Assembly (NCBI RefSeq): GCF_026210795.1
Contig: NC_089432.1
Coordinates: forward strand, 3,596,001 to 3,660,000
DNA length: 64,000 nucleotides
DNA from: Rhizophagus irregularis
Lineage: Eukaryota > Glomeromycota > Glomeromycetes > Glomerales > Glomeraceae
Direction of reading: 5' to 3'
The notes beneath the pieces were generated by a model. That model was not told the origin of the DNA. It did not search any database and worked only from the letters and a program-made list of their open reading frames with translations. This document shows, in pieces, positions 1-11,973 of the stretch. Position 1 is the first letter of the stretch; each line of letters opens with the position of its first letter. Both the position numbers and the translations under genes were made by a program.

Positions 1-239
1 AATTGGGTTAATTATTACTTTTCGGTCACGTAGAATATTTTTGGGAAAATGTTCAAATCTATGTAAACGTCACTTCCTAGGACGAGACCGCTAATGGTAA
101 TATTCTAATCAAGAACATGATGTGTCATTGGATCATATAAATATGATGACCGGGGGGTTACTATGTCAAAAAGATCGTAAAGCAATCTTGATCCTACTGT
201 AATTAAAAGTACAATCAAATTATAGTGCATGATATATTT

Positions 240-516
240 GTTGTAGATGCTATGAAAAAGAAGGACATTTGTATTAAGACCTGAGACAAGGTAATAAAGC
301 AATTAGTTGTCATACATGCTAGAAAGACAACACCACGACACGTTTATGTGAAAGATCATTATTATTATCAACTTGTATATCATCCGAATTTCCATCAAGT
401 AGTAAAAGTAGTAAAAATAGTAACGGAAATATTCGACAAGATTTTCAAAATAATACTCTAGTCCAAGACGCAATTACCCCGGGAGATAATACTGAAATGA
501 TACACAATTACAAATA
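240..516 (+). pseudogene. possible zinc-knuckle ORF remnant
   Basis: One frame reads C-R-C-Y-E-K-E-G-H and, about 20 residues later, C-H-T-C followed by R-L-C. This resembles two degraded CCHC zinc knuckles of the kind found in retroelement gag/ORF1 proteins. Two in-frame stops interrupt it before a short Ser/Asn-rich tail that ends at a TAA near 516. No start codon, domain order or flanking repeat could be fixed. It is most likely a decayed transposon ORF, but chance resemblance in a short reading frame is possible. Confidence 0.3.
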
Positions 517-1032
517 AAATTTTAAATTAATTTCATTCCACCAGTTTTGTAAATTCTTGATCTTGATTTTAAAACAACTACTTCATCACCTCATAAACTA
601 AACTAAACATTGCATCAATATTATCTTTTTCTGCTGCTTTTTGATACCAATTAAAGAATCCCAAAACTTATATATATATCAAATGCCCAGCATCACAAAA
701 AACATTTTTTTTTTCATTAAACCACCAAATTTATTTATAATTAATACAATTTCAAATTATATAAGATAAATGATTTCAAAATAGGTTTAATATTTAAAAG
801 AATACTTATAATAGGCATTGATTTAGCTAAATGCTTAAAAAAAAATATTAAGAACTTATTAATAAAAAACAAGTATTAGAATCACCTAGTTTTTTTATTA
901 AAAGAATAATAATACTAAAATATAAAAGAAAAAAGACAAATAAAAGAAAAATAAAATGAATAATTAAATTAAAATAAAAAATCATATTTTTCATATTTTT
1001 TACTATATTAAATGTATTAATTTCTATTTTGT

Positions 1033-1230
1033 AATTTTCCTTTTTTTTTTTTGTTGCAGCATATTTAAATCTTTATTAGAATAAATGAGTTTATAATACA
1101 TCATACAAGTGAAAATAAATTATATAAACTAATTTATTAAAACTTAAACCACTCATCATCCTAAATGTGTACACTGTCAGGTGGAATTTGGGCTATAAGA
1201 GTACTTTCTGCGCTTACATATGCATATATA
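1033..1230. repeat. dispersed repeat, copy 1
   Basis: A T-run followed by a 'tgcagcatat...tctttatta' block, then about 90 bases later 'tgtgtacactgtcag', then 'agtactttctgcg'. The same blocks occur in the same order and with similar spacing at 44685-44900. The shared order of short conserved blocks indicates a common dispersed element. Its ends and class are not visible from two diverged copies. Confidence 0.5.
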
Positions 1231-2707
1231 GTAATTTTCTAAAATATAATATAAATAAATTAAATAATAATTAATAATTAAATATTATACAAATTACATA
1301 CTATATATTAATTATTAAAGTTTGAGACCTTTAACAATTTTATTTTTCAAATTAAATTTATGGTATTCAAAATAATTTAATATCAGATTGAAGTAATAAA
1401 ACTTAAATTATTGCAGTATATTAGTTTTTACTAAAAAAAATATGATTTAAAAATTATTGTACTTTATATTAAAATTTATTTTAATTAAAAATTCCAAAAT
1501 TAATCTAAAGTTACTGTTAAACTGATTAAAAGTACTAGTAATGCTAATAATTAAATCAATGGAATTGATTTATCAACTTCCATTAATCATATTAACTTAA
1601 TCCCATTGATCTTATTGACCCTATCAAATCTATCAATTTCAAGTCAAACTAAATCAAACTATGACTTAAAAACCTTTAAATTAAACCAAACTAAACCCTA
1701 TTTATAGTCTGATTTGGTCTGATTCATCAATTTAACTTGGACTTAATAATGGACTTATTCATTCATTAAATTGGAATTTTATTATAATTTATATAGTAAT
1801 TAATTAATACTTTTTAATCGGAAAGTAATTTATTTTATATAGTTTATACTATTTTATATATAACTAATTTACTTTGTATTTATCTTAAATAAATGTAAAT
1901 ATATGCTTTAAAATTTTATTATAAATAAACAAAATTGCATTATTAAAAAAAAATCTGGAACTTTACTTTTCTAATAATATTTAATAATTTGTTTTTTTAA
2001 GAAACTTGTATTTTATAACAAGTTTTATTAAAAAACAATCATATAGCATATAAAATATATACTTTATAATTTTTTTAATAAATTTGATAATTTTTAAATA
2101 GTTAAATATTCAATATTAAACTGCAAAATTATAAAATTATACATATAATGGTATTTCTTTAAATTTACAATTTATATATAGACATTTTAACATTTTGGCT
2201 AAATAAATCTCCATTATAGTTACTATTACAATATATAATAATATAATTTATAAATATATTTAGTTTAAAGATTAAAGTTTGTTTCCCTTTTCCCTTTGTA
2301 ATAATAAAATAGGAGGCTTCAATCAATCAATTAATCATTAGCAGTTAGTAAATGAAACCGGAATATCGGAAATTCAAATTAAGACTATATATGGTAGGAT
2401 AAGTATTAATATATGGTATGTATAATGTGTGTTGATCATTTAATTTGTACAATAAAAGTAACAAAGACAAACTAAAAATAAACTAGCATATAAAAAAATA
2501 TATAGGATCTACGATAGTTCTTAGCCTACATATCCTGTTTAGACGATCTTGATATTACCGAATCAGGATGGGTTTGTCATTTTTTGGATATAACAAGTCA
2601 TATAAATAAATGATATTATCATGCCAACAACCACTTCAGAGTTTTAAGTTTTTGATCTTCACCTTTTTTTTTTCGTTCTTTCGTTTTTCCCGCATAATTC
2701 TTTAAAA

Positions 2708-4487
2708 ATGGGAGATAAGAATAATAAAAGAAAAAGACTTGATCCTACTTCCACCGAAAATTTTGGTAGTAAAAAGAATAAACGGGATGTAAGCGAAAAA
2801 AAGAATGAAAAAAAAAGGATAGAAAAGAAGCTTGTTGAGAAAAACGACGAAAAAAAAAATGGTGAAAAAAAGAATGCACTTCCACGAAGACCGAATGCCG
2901 ACCAAGAGAACCAAAATGGATGTCGTTCTCATATTTTGTCGAACCGTCCTGGTTTATTTTTGCATTCTTGTGATTTAGTATTAGAAATAAATAACTCTGC
3001 TAAACAAAGCAGTTCAAAACAAAAGAATAAAAAAAATACCTATCTTTACACCAAATGTAAGTTATATGTATTTTTTTAATTACCTCAAATAAACGATTTC
3101 TTATTAACTTCTTGTTGTAATAGATTTTTCGGATGATGATGATGATTATGCTGTTATAGACATCATTTATCCAGGTGGACAAAGAGAGAAGTAATTTATC
3201 CATTCATTTAAAAAAATTTATTTCTTTTTTGTTATATAATCTAATTTTATATATATTAGATTTGCTTTAGCAAGTTCTACAAAGTTTGAATACGACCCCA
3301 TAGATGAATTATTTAGATTTGTAGAAACGTTTATTTTTTATTTTATCGATAATGGAGTTAAAAAAGATGACGAAGTCGATGAACATTCGGATCCAAAGTC
3401 ACACACTGACATTCAAAAACGGTTTACTTATTCTAAGGGCGGATTAAGAAACCAAAATTCAGTATACAGGAACCTCCGATCTTCTATAAGAACCAAACGT
3501 AAAGATAGATTCATTGAAGCCATAAAAAGCTTCAATTGTCAAATGGATTACTTAGTACAAAATAATGATCTAGATCCATTCCTTAAAGATAGGAAACCTG
3601 AGGGCTGTTTATTAGAATTTATATTAGAACAAATTTATGCTCGTTGTTGTAGCGAAACGGATTTACCGAACATTACAAAGGCTAAATGTAAATTTATTAA
3701 TATTTTGAATTTAATCAATTTTTTTTTAATTTTATTTACGTTTTATTATATTAATACTTTTAGCCTTTTCTGATGCTACTTATGGTGAATTGCGATTTGC
3801 TCTTGTGGAAGAAATGATTCAAGAAGCAGGAATCAATGGAAATTCAATCTTTGTTGATTTAGGCTGCGGTATTGGAAATGTGGTGATTCACGTAAATGCT
3901 AGGGTTGGGTGTGATTCCTACGGTGTAGAGTCGAATGAAGCTCGACATGAAATAGCAGATAGACAAATAAATGAATATAAAGGCAGAATGGCGTAAGTGA
4001 TTTGTTTGATTTAAAAATTTCGTATTTATAACAATAGAATTAACAAACAAAAATTTTTTATTATAAAGTCTCTGGGGATTAGATCAAACTGGTACAGTTG
4101 AAGTAATGAAAGCCGACTTTCTCAATTGCGATTATGTGGTTCGCTTGTTAAGAAAGGCGGATGTAGTTCTTACCAATAATTATGCATTTGCCTCCTCTAC
4201 AAATGAAGCTCTTACAAGATTGTTCTTAGAAATGAAAGAAGGAGCAAAGATTATAAGTCTTAAAGATTTTAGAACTGGCGCTAATCGTAATGGTCCAGAA
4301 TCGATTTTAAAAGTTACTAAATATTCCTATCCTCCAGACAGGAATTATGTTTCATGGACCAATGCTGACGGCTGCTATTTTGGTAAGTTAGTTCATTTTC
4401 CCGTGAATGAAAAGGTACTAGCTAAGATTCTAATAATAACTTCTTTTTTTTTTAAATATCTTAGTTTCAACAGTTAGACATAATTAA
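2708..4487 (+). CDS. DOT1: Dot1-type histone H3 lysine-79 N-methyltransferase
   Basis: Methylates H3K79 in nucleosomes from S-adenosylmethionine, in the nucleus. Six exons join in one frame: 2708-3056, 3124-3190, 3260-3687, 3764-3992, 4069-4382, 4465-4487 (469 residues). The N-terminus is very Lys/Glu-rich (about residues 1-60), as in other Dot1 proteins where a basic tail binds nucleosomes. The catalytic core follows: a YPGG block, the D-loop TYGE, SAM motif I as VDLGCGIGN (about residue 312), then YGVE, a TNNYAF block and ISLKDFR, ending in an SWT...GCYF segment typical of the Dot1 fold. Motif I has Cys where most family members have Ser. The ATG is the first in frame after a pyrimidine-rich leader. 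All donors are GTAAG/GTAA-like. The function call is firm from the motif order; the exact splice sites were inferred by eye. Confidence 0.9.
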
Positions 4488-6448
4488 ACTCGGTTGAATT
4501 ATTTTTATTCATTATAATTATTTAGCTATTGATTAGAACAATTTTTTAAAAAAACAATTGAAGTGTTTTCAATTGATATTTTTACAACAGATTTAATGAC
4601 TATTATTTTTTTTAAAAAAAATAATGGTTTATTTAGATATTATTATAGAAATTTTTTATTAAATCTGACATTTTCTTATTAATATTAAATCAATGAAATT
4701 TTAATAATTTATAGACATTTTTTTTTGTTAAAAAAAAAATTTATTATATTAATATAAATTGTTAAACTATTTAGTTACTATATACATGTCAAAGAATATA
4801 TTATATATTAATTACATAGTAGTTTTTTTGCATTACAACGAATATTATTTAGGTCAATTTTTAGATATTATTATATTCATTTTATTGACATTTACAATAA
4901 ATTTTACAACCTAGAATGTTGTTCATGGTGAACTTTTGTAGGCGTCGTATGTACGGTAATAATTTTAAAATCACTGAATAAACTAAATGAACCATTTGGA
5001 ATATGACAATTTTTTTTATTTTTTTTAAAAAAAAAATTTAATTCCAGTCATTTAGTTGGATCCATTCTGTTTAAATGTTTAAATGTGAGATGTTGGTCAA
5101 AAATGTGAGTTTAAGATGTATATAAAGAAACAAATTTTGAAACTTACCAAGATTTATTGAAGATAATACAACTTCTTGAACAAAGATAATTTTCGGAATC
5201 AAGGAAACTCTTACTAACAATTTCTAAATCAGATAATTCGTAAAAGAACCGGCAACACTAAATGGTATGATTGGGATTACTAGTTGTTGCATCCTGCTTT
5301 ACTTTATCTACCTAATTGACTAATTGAATTAATATTACTTAGTATTTTTCTGTTTCAAAAATGACAAATTTTTAGACAAGAAACTTACCTTCAAATTTAC
5401 TGTTCATTATCTGTCCAGTCATCCCTTTATTGTAAAATCAATGACAGTATTTAAAAATTAAACACAAACAATATCTTCGGCCTTCACTGTCAATAAGATT
5501 ATCTTCAACTCTGTATCCTTTTTAATATTATCAGTAACTCATTTTCTTCACGATAGCTAGAGTTGAAATTGGTTGTTGGACATTGGACATTTTAAAACTA
5601 TTGACATTTTCCTGAAATTTGCAATTTCCTCTATGTTCCAAATATATAGGAATATCTCGCCGTTCAGTCTTCTCAAACCTTAGGAAGGGTGTGTTTTCTT
5701 TACCTTGCAAGTTCACCAACTTGTCAATGTCCTGCAAAGTATTGGTATCTCAAAATTGTCAATCCCAACGAGATAAACTACTCAAAACACGCATTAATAA
5801 ATTCCATCCCGTTTTTTCTAGGAATGAGGAACAAAATTACATAGTTTATAATACATACACTACAAGTTTACTTTGAATTTTTATCAATCTTCAGGAGATC
5901 TATTTAGTTTATCTGATTCGAGTTCTCTTTCACACGCCAGCTGTGGTGATTACGGTGATCATGTGATGGGAGTAATATTGCTAACCCTAATCAATAGTAG
6001 CAAGGGGTTAGTGGATATCGTAATCCCATATATTTGATTCAAGTTAATATGCGCATTTTTTTTTTACGTTCAAAACTATTTTCGCCATTCATCGATCACT
6101 TGGATCAAGGATAAATTTCATGTTGTTAAATTATTATTAACACAGATGAATACGCGGGGAAAAAACCCTAATATTACATACTTTGAGTAAAGCCACGTTC
6201 GGAAACTCTTGCCATTGAACGTAATAAAAATATCGGGTTAATTCAGAAAAATTAATTAAAGTGATATGCACATATTTGATTCGCCGATACGTCTATGGTT
6301 TCATCATTGGTTCTATCGACTTAATTTAATTGTTTTTTACATTTATATTTATGCTATACCAAGTTTTCGCTCTTTCTCTCGAATTTTTCTGGTAAGATCA
6401 TAATGTTTTATCCTACCTTCCAACAATTGAATGGATAAGGAAAGCCCG

Positions 6449-6740
6449 CTAAGAACATTCTTCACTTGTAAAGCCAAAAGACTTTGTTGAACTGTTTTAA
6501 GATCTTAGAAGCCTGCCAAGCTGAATAATAAGTTCCCTCATTCCATATTAATGTGTTGCCATGTTTTGCCCAAAGGGTGGACATACCCTCAGCAGTCTTA
6601 GTGTTAGCAATAAAAGACCATCTCTTAAATTCCATTTGGATTCTGTTTTATTTTGGTTTAAATAATCATCAAATGAAACCATTTTCGCATCAAATAATGA
6701 GGTTGTTGAGATGGGCCTGGTTCATTTCACCAACAATCAT
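6449..6740 (-). pseudogene. frameshifted coding remnant, possibly retroelement ORF
   Basis: Read on the minus strand, one frame holds a tryptophan-rich, well-mixed peptide (segments such as GMSTLWAKHGNTLIWNEG and YYSAWQASKILKQFNK). An adjacent frame holds the upstream part (MVSFDDYLNQNKTESKWNL). A one-base shift near 6635 would join them. Residue composition is unlike the AT-rich noise around it, so it is probably a decayed coding exon, most likely from a retroelement. I do not recognise the family. Confidence 0.35.
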
Positions 6741-6789
6741 TTCACCGACAATTATTTACTGAAAGGTTTGACATCTTTAATCCACTTAT

Positions 6790-6868
6790 CCTAACCTAAT
6801 CCTAACCCTAATACTAACCCTAATTTCCTTCCCTAATTTCCTTACCTAACCCTAACTCTAAACCTAAA
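6790..6868. repeat. interstitial telomere-like repeat tract
   Basis: About 80 bases of degenerate CCCTAA-type repeats: cctaacc, cctaaccctaa, actaaccctaa, then ccctaatttcc, and cctaaccctaactctaaac. CCCTAA/TTAGGG is the common fungal telomere unit. The tract is internal and degenerate, about 6-8 recognisable units, and lies in the Dot1-TAF4 spacer. Confidence 0.6.
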
Positions 6869-8222
6869 TTCTCTTGTTGGCTACTATCAAGGAGGGAGGG
6901 ATTTTCTGCCACCTCCTAGATTTCTGTTGGTTGCATTGTCATAAAGTTGAACTTCGATCTGTCGTTCTTTGAGCATGACGTTACCGTTAAAAAACCAAAT
7001 TTTCAAATTGCAATGGAAGAAAATTTTAATAATATTGGAACGCGACGAACACGACGCGTATGATGGTCAACGCTCAGATGTACAGTAATAATCTTTACTA
7101 AGGTATGTTATTATCGATATATTCTAATTAAAATATTAAGTCAAGGCACTAATTGTATTCGCACCTTACTTTTATAATTTGTAGTAGTAGTATCAATGTT
7201 ACGGGAAAATTATCGCAGCAAATCGTATTCGTATTAATATTTTTTATGACATGACATGTATATAAATATCTGGGGGCTCTAATCGACTCTAACCCTGCAT
7301 ATGGTACATCTCGTAAAATTATTTTTTTATATAATAGACTTATAATCTATTTAAATGAATGATGTTAGAAAATAATAAAACACTACGAGACTAGTATAAT
7401 AACAACGCCCCAAATGGTAAATGAAATTCAGATAAATTGTTTATGAAAGTACTGCTATTTCTCTATATTATCAAAAATGATAGGTATCTCATGGTTAGAA
7501 AATTGTAACTTCCCTCACATGAAATGTAACAACGTACTGTTATACAAAATATGCATAATCGTTACATATGCACAATTTGCATAATCTAATTTTTTTTTAA
7601 TTTATATTCCATTATCTATCTTGTTCATCAGCCTTTCAATGGTTTTTTTTACAAACTTTATTACAAAGTCTGAGAACAGAATTTCAAATGATAAATTTTA
7701 CCATTTTTATACGTGAAAAGATTCAAACATCCTGAATAATACGGTATTATTTCATAATTATAATGGGGTAGATTAACACTTTTTATAGTATCTTGAAAAT
7801 CTGTACGGATCAGATAATGTACATTGATTTTCTGCAAAGAATTGGAGAATTTCTTTTTATAATAATCAAGTGATTTGATTTGGTTAGAAATTTCATGATT
7901 TGTCTTTTAGGTTCATTTTCGTACACCAACTTATTAAAAAGATTTTTTTTTTTTGAATTTATTAAAATATATACAAAATTTCATCTTGTTTTTTTTTAAT
8001 ACAATAAGTTGCTAGAAACTATATGCAGAGTAAAAAGTATATAATATTTCATTTACACTTATTTTCACAAGTAATTTTGTACTTACTGTTAAAAATAATT
8101 TGAAATCCCAGCCATTTGATGAAAATTTATTCATCTAAGCCATTTGACATAACCCTATTATAATTATGGAGATTAAATAATTATGAAGGAAACAAAGTTT
8201 TTTTTTTGAAAAAAAAAAATTT

Positions 8223-9828
8223 TTATCGAATTCCATTTAATACCTTCATTAATACTTCACGGCCACTTCCGGCACCACCGCCACCACCACGATCTCTTTC
8301 TAATACAAAGAGAGCATCTTTTACCGTTATTGTTGGAGCCGGTCCATTAGACGGTTGCTGTTGACCAGTCACAAATGGTCCAGTGGTGATGCTGGAGGTT
8401 GAACCTCCTCCTTGTTGAGTTTCTCCCCTTTTAAAGGTAGAAAAATTTTTAGCATTTGAAGTCGATCTTGAACGTCCACGTGATGGTCTCGTAGCAGCAG
8501 TATCGCCACCATTAATAACTGAAGTTGAAGGTACTTCAGATTGAATATCAATCATCCAACTTTTAGTTTTACCACCAGCTGCTGATAAAGCTGTCATATT
8601 AGTATTCTTTGTGTCGACTGTAAGCTTATTTATAGCTGGTATAGGTAAAGTATCTTTTTTTTGACGTTTATTACGTTTTGGTGCAGTGGTTGTCTCTGAT
8701 TGATCTTTTGAATCATCTTTATCTTCCGTTTTACTATCATTTTTTAATCCTGCTCGAATTTCTTTTCTTTTACGTTCATGTTCACGATCAACTTTTTCAA
8801 TTGCAAGCAATTGTGATTTCACGTCCAAGCTAACAGCTTCTTTATACATTGGTAAATTCTCACCATCACCATCGGTTACACTTGGATGATGTATATGTTC
8901 CGAGTGTATTCGATGATTTTTAGCAGCAATCATTGATTCCACTAACGATCTTACTCTCTCTTGTGTAGCAAGCGCTAGATAGGTCATCACATCAGGACTT
9001 ACGCCTAACTTATGTTGCATAGCTAAAAAAATTTTAAAGAAAGTTAATTTCTTTCCCCCTTAATAAAATTTTTCCTTTAATATAGTAGTTACCTATAGAT
9101 GTAACCACATTTGAGAGATTTCTTTGATCCAAGAAACTCTGCGTCCGTGAACGATCTGGAAGTTGTGTTGTAAAAGTAGATTGTCGAATTCCCAATAATT
9201 CATTTTCTCTTAAAATATTATCTGTTTCTTCCTATATATTACAAAACGTTATTAAGGAGAAATAACTAAATTGGGAGATTGACTTTTATTCATACTTTTA
9301 GGTCAACCCCAGTAAAGGTTAAAACGTCGTCATAGCTAGCCTTTTCATCAGCTGCTCCCGTTGTACCAGGTACAGCTGGTCCAGTCGACCTCCGACTTTA
9401 TTAATTTTAAAAAAACTATTTAAATAAAATTTTTTTTAAAAATTAAGTCCTTTAAGAAATACCTTAGTAAAGGATTGCCTGTCTGTGTATTTACTAGAGA
9501 AGTGAAAGGAAGAAAGAAGGTAAAATGAAAGAAAACACAAATTAACAATAATAAAAAAAGTAGTCTTAAATTTTCCTTTCTTGTATGTTTTCAACATTAT
9601 ACTTACTACGTGGTAAAACCATTATTGGATTAGTAGTATTATATACAGTAGATCTATAACCAACGGGAGGTTGTGAAGGTGGACCCATTGGTTGACTAAT
9701 ACGAGGAAATGCAGACATAGTTGCAGACATAGTTGCAGACATAGTTGGATCAAGAAGAGGAATTGGTATAACCCCTCCCACAGTTGAATTACTTATGGCT
9801 GAAGTAGTTCCTATAACTTGTTGTTGTT
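8223..9828 (-). CDS. TAF4: transcription initiation factor TFIID subunit TAF4, 5' end uncertain
   Basis: TAF4 pairs with TAF12 through a histone fold and scaffolds TFIID in the nucleus. Minus-strand exons joined in frame: 9828-9607, 9493-9463 (a 31-base microexon), 9395-9296, 9231-9093, 9022-8223. The conserved C-terminal TAF4 region is clear: DDVLTFTGVDLK, a Ser/Arg linker, QRNLSNVVTSIAMQHKLGV and a long conserved helix (SPDVMTYLALATQERVRSLV), then a charged, low-complexity tail and DALFVLERDR near the end. The first in-frame ATG is at 9742, giving 401 residues. The frame stays open and coding-like (a QQQQ run) up to an upstream stop at 9868. A candidate acceptor before 9828 suggests an additional 5' exon that I could not locate. 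Identity is firm; the N-terminus is not. It is divergently transcribed from the kinase gene. Confidence 0.82.
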
Positions 9829-9865
9829 CTAATTTAACAGGGTTTGGAGTAGTGGGAGATTTTTT

Positions 9866-11973
9866 TCATTTTTTTTTATTTTATTATACTATTATTTTAC
9901 AAAAAAAAAGATCTGAAAAAAAAAATTTTTTTTTTTTTTGAATGAAAAAATATCCTTTTTTTTTATATAAGAAAAAAGAAAAAAATTTTATATGGGTTAA
10001 GTGCAGATATAATAGTAGTAATGGATAACATTGTAAAAAAAAAATATTGAAATTGAAATAAAAAAAAATTTGAGTTGTTTGATGAAATGTAGTTTGGGTG
10101 ATGAACATATGCATAATAATGACAATATGTGAACTATGAGTAATCCGAATTTGTCCGTTAAAAAAGCTATCAAAAAATTGTATCAGTAAGTTTTTCTTTG
10201 CGTTACAGTAAATAAGAAACTTTAATAAAGAAAACCGCTAAGAAGAATAAAATGATGCGGCATAGTTAAACCGTAATAAATTAAAAGCAAAAAAGGGTAA
10301 GAAATTAGATACTACAAATTTTTGTACGATATTATATTCTTAAAAGTGGCTGGTAAAAATCTTTTATGGCATACTCGGCTTATTCATATGCATGTGACGC
10401 ATCTAAATTATCTAATTGTTCTTAGAAACAATCCTTTGACATTCGATAAGAAAAAAAAACGTTTCGTATTTCGTGAAGGAAATTAGGGAAAGAAAGACCA
10501 ATAGAAATATAAAATATTGTTGGACAAATTAGGAATAATTATATAATTTGTCTAAAAATTTAATGGTTTCGCTATAACAAAAATTACGGTATAAAAATAA
10601 CAAAAAATAAATGCACACACGTGGATACATGCAATGTCATGTCATAACACACTTAAAAAGCATCAGCAAATCATGGTAAATTGATGGTTTATTTCTTTTT
10701 TCCCAGATTAAATTATTCGGATTTCCTATAAATGGATCGATGATATTCCGTTATTAGTACGATTTTGATTGGCGGAGAAATTTCGGCACGATACTTTTCT
10801 GAGAGCAAACCGAACTTTAATAGGATAATACATCCGGAACGGTTTTAGAGTTATTTTTTTTTATTTGGCGAAGATCAAAAAGTTTACTATTTTATTTTCT
10901 AAAATGTTAACTGGAAGGTGTCATACTTGTACTATTCAAAGATCATAAATAAAAACCTTACTTCCAAGGGGAAAGAACATAATGCACGCGTGACCAATAT
11001 AAAATGTATTACATTCAAACCATTTCTTTATTATGAATTAGTAATATGTTATGTATATGCATTCTTCCGCAGTTCTCTTTATATTATAATCCAAATTCAG
11101 TTCATCACCCAAAACAAAGACACGAATGTTGTTGTGTCTGTGCAGTTTACTCAAAAGCCATAAATATCTTTATTGGTATTTTTTTTTTCTCTCTCTAAAT
11201 CAATTCTCTTTGGTATCTGTCCCGCCAGCAAGCCACAAATCCATCTAACTATCATCCCAGTCTATAATTTCTTTATTTCTTTCTTTTCTTTTTTTTTTCT
11301 GCACTGTGCCTTTAAAATCAAGTTTATTAACAAGATCTTTTATAAAACCACTATTATTAAAAAAGTATTGAGCATCATTTAATAATTTCTTCTTCGTGGG
11401 AGAGAACCTTATCAATCATTACTTTTCTCCGCTGCAAAAAATTTAAAAAAATTAGTGTTACCGACAAACACTGCGGAATCTTTTATTTTGTGTTATACAA
11501 TAAAAAAAAACTTCTTAATGACTTACATCAAAATTTTTTTTTTGTGAATATCTCCATAATACAAAAATATACATATATTTTTTTACCGTTTTTTTAGCTT
11601 TTTTATTTTTTTATTTATTTTTATTATTTTTTTTAAAAAAAGTAAATTATAATAATTTTTTTAGTAAATACTTTTTCTTCATTTTTCTTTCCCACTAAAA
11701 AAAATACTTTTTGTCGTATGTCTTTGTTAACAATATTGGGCAAAAATAAGATTCCACTAAAAATTTGGCTTTTTTTTTCTTAGTTTACCCTTTTTATTAC
11801 ATTATATTTCTTTAATTACCCCCAATTTTTTCGTCCCCCCTTTTTTTTGGTACTTTTTTTGTGAAGTTCATGATTTTTTCTTTTTTTTCTAAGACTTTTT
11901 CTCGAGATCTCTTCATAAAAAAAATAGACTTTCTTTTTTTTTCAATAAAAAAATAAAATAAAAATAAAATACG
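9866..11973. promoter_or_regulatory. divergent intergenic region, TAF4 / Rim15-like kinase
   Basis: 2.1 kb between two divergent starts, so it should hold both promoters. 9880-10080 has long A and T runs. The 500 bases before the kinase ATG (about 11460-11973) are T-rich with many pyrimidine runs, typical of a long fungal 5' leader. No intact reading frame of convincing composition; a missing 5' TAF4 exon could lie here. No recognisable operator or conserved motif was identified. Confidence 0.5.

Larger units (their letters stand above)
1..2707. other. AT-rich intergenic DNA, no intact gene
   Basis: No convincing complete gene. At about 240-520 (+) there is a broken reading frame with a zinc-knuckle-like pattern (see the separate entry). 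From 520 to 2600 the sequence is very AT-rich with many short A and T runs. The stretch 1033-1220 resembles a second stretch at 44685-44900 (dispersed repeat, separate entry). The last ~60 bases before 2708 are T/C-rich, as expected for a fungal core promoter/5' leader of the following Dot1 gene. Confidence 0.6.
4488..8222. other. intergenic region with decayed ORF fragments
   Basis: 3.7 kb between Dot1 and the 3' end of TAF4. 4490-5050 is AT-rich with several A/T homopolymer palindromes. An unbroken minus-strand frame at 5531-5737 encodes a hydrophilic 68-residue peptide with no recognised motif and no visible splice partners, so I do not call it a gene. A better coding-like remnant lies at 6449-6740 (separate entry), and a telomere-like tract at 6790-6868 (separate entry). 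7080-8220 shows nothing beyond AT-rich spacer and the presumed TAF4 3' UTR. Confidence 0.5.

Noticed and set aside
105-302. Minus-strand 65-codon frame
   Set aside because: Antisense to the better zinc-knuckle-like remnant; no start context, splice partner or recognisable composition.
5531-5876. Overlapping frames on both strands
   Set aside because: Short, mutually antisense, with stops just outside and no recognised motif. The minus-strand peptide is hydrophilic and could be a relic but could not be supported.
9884-10114. 76-codon minus frame upstream of TAF4, a candidate first exon
   Set aside because: Product is Phe/Leu/Lys low complexity from A/T runs; no donor in the right phase.
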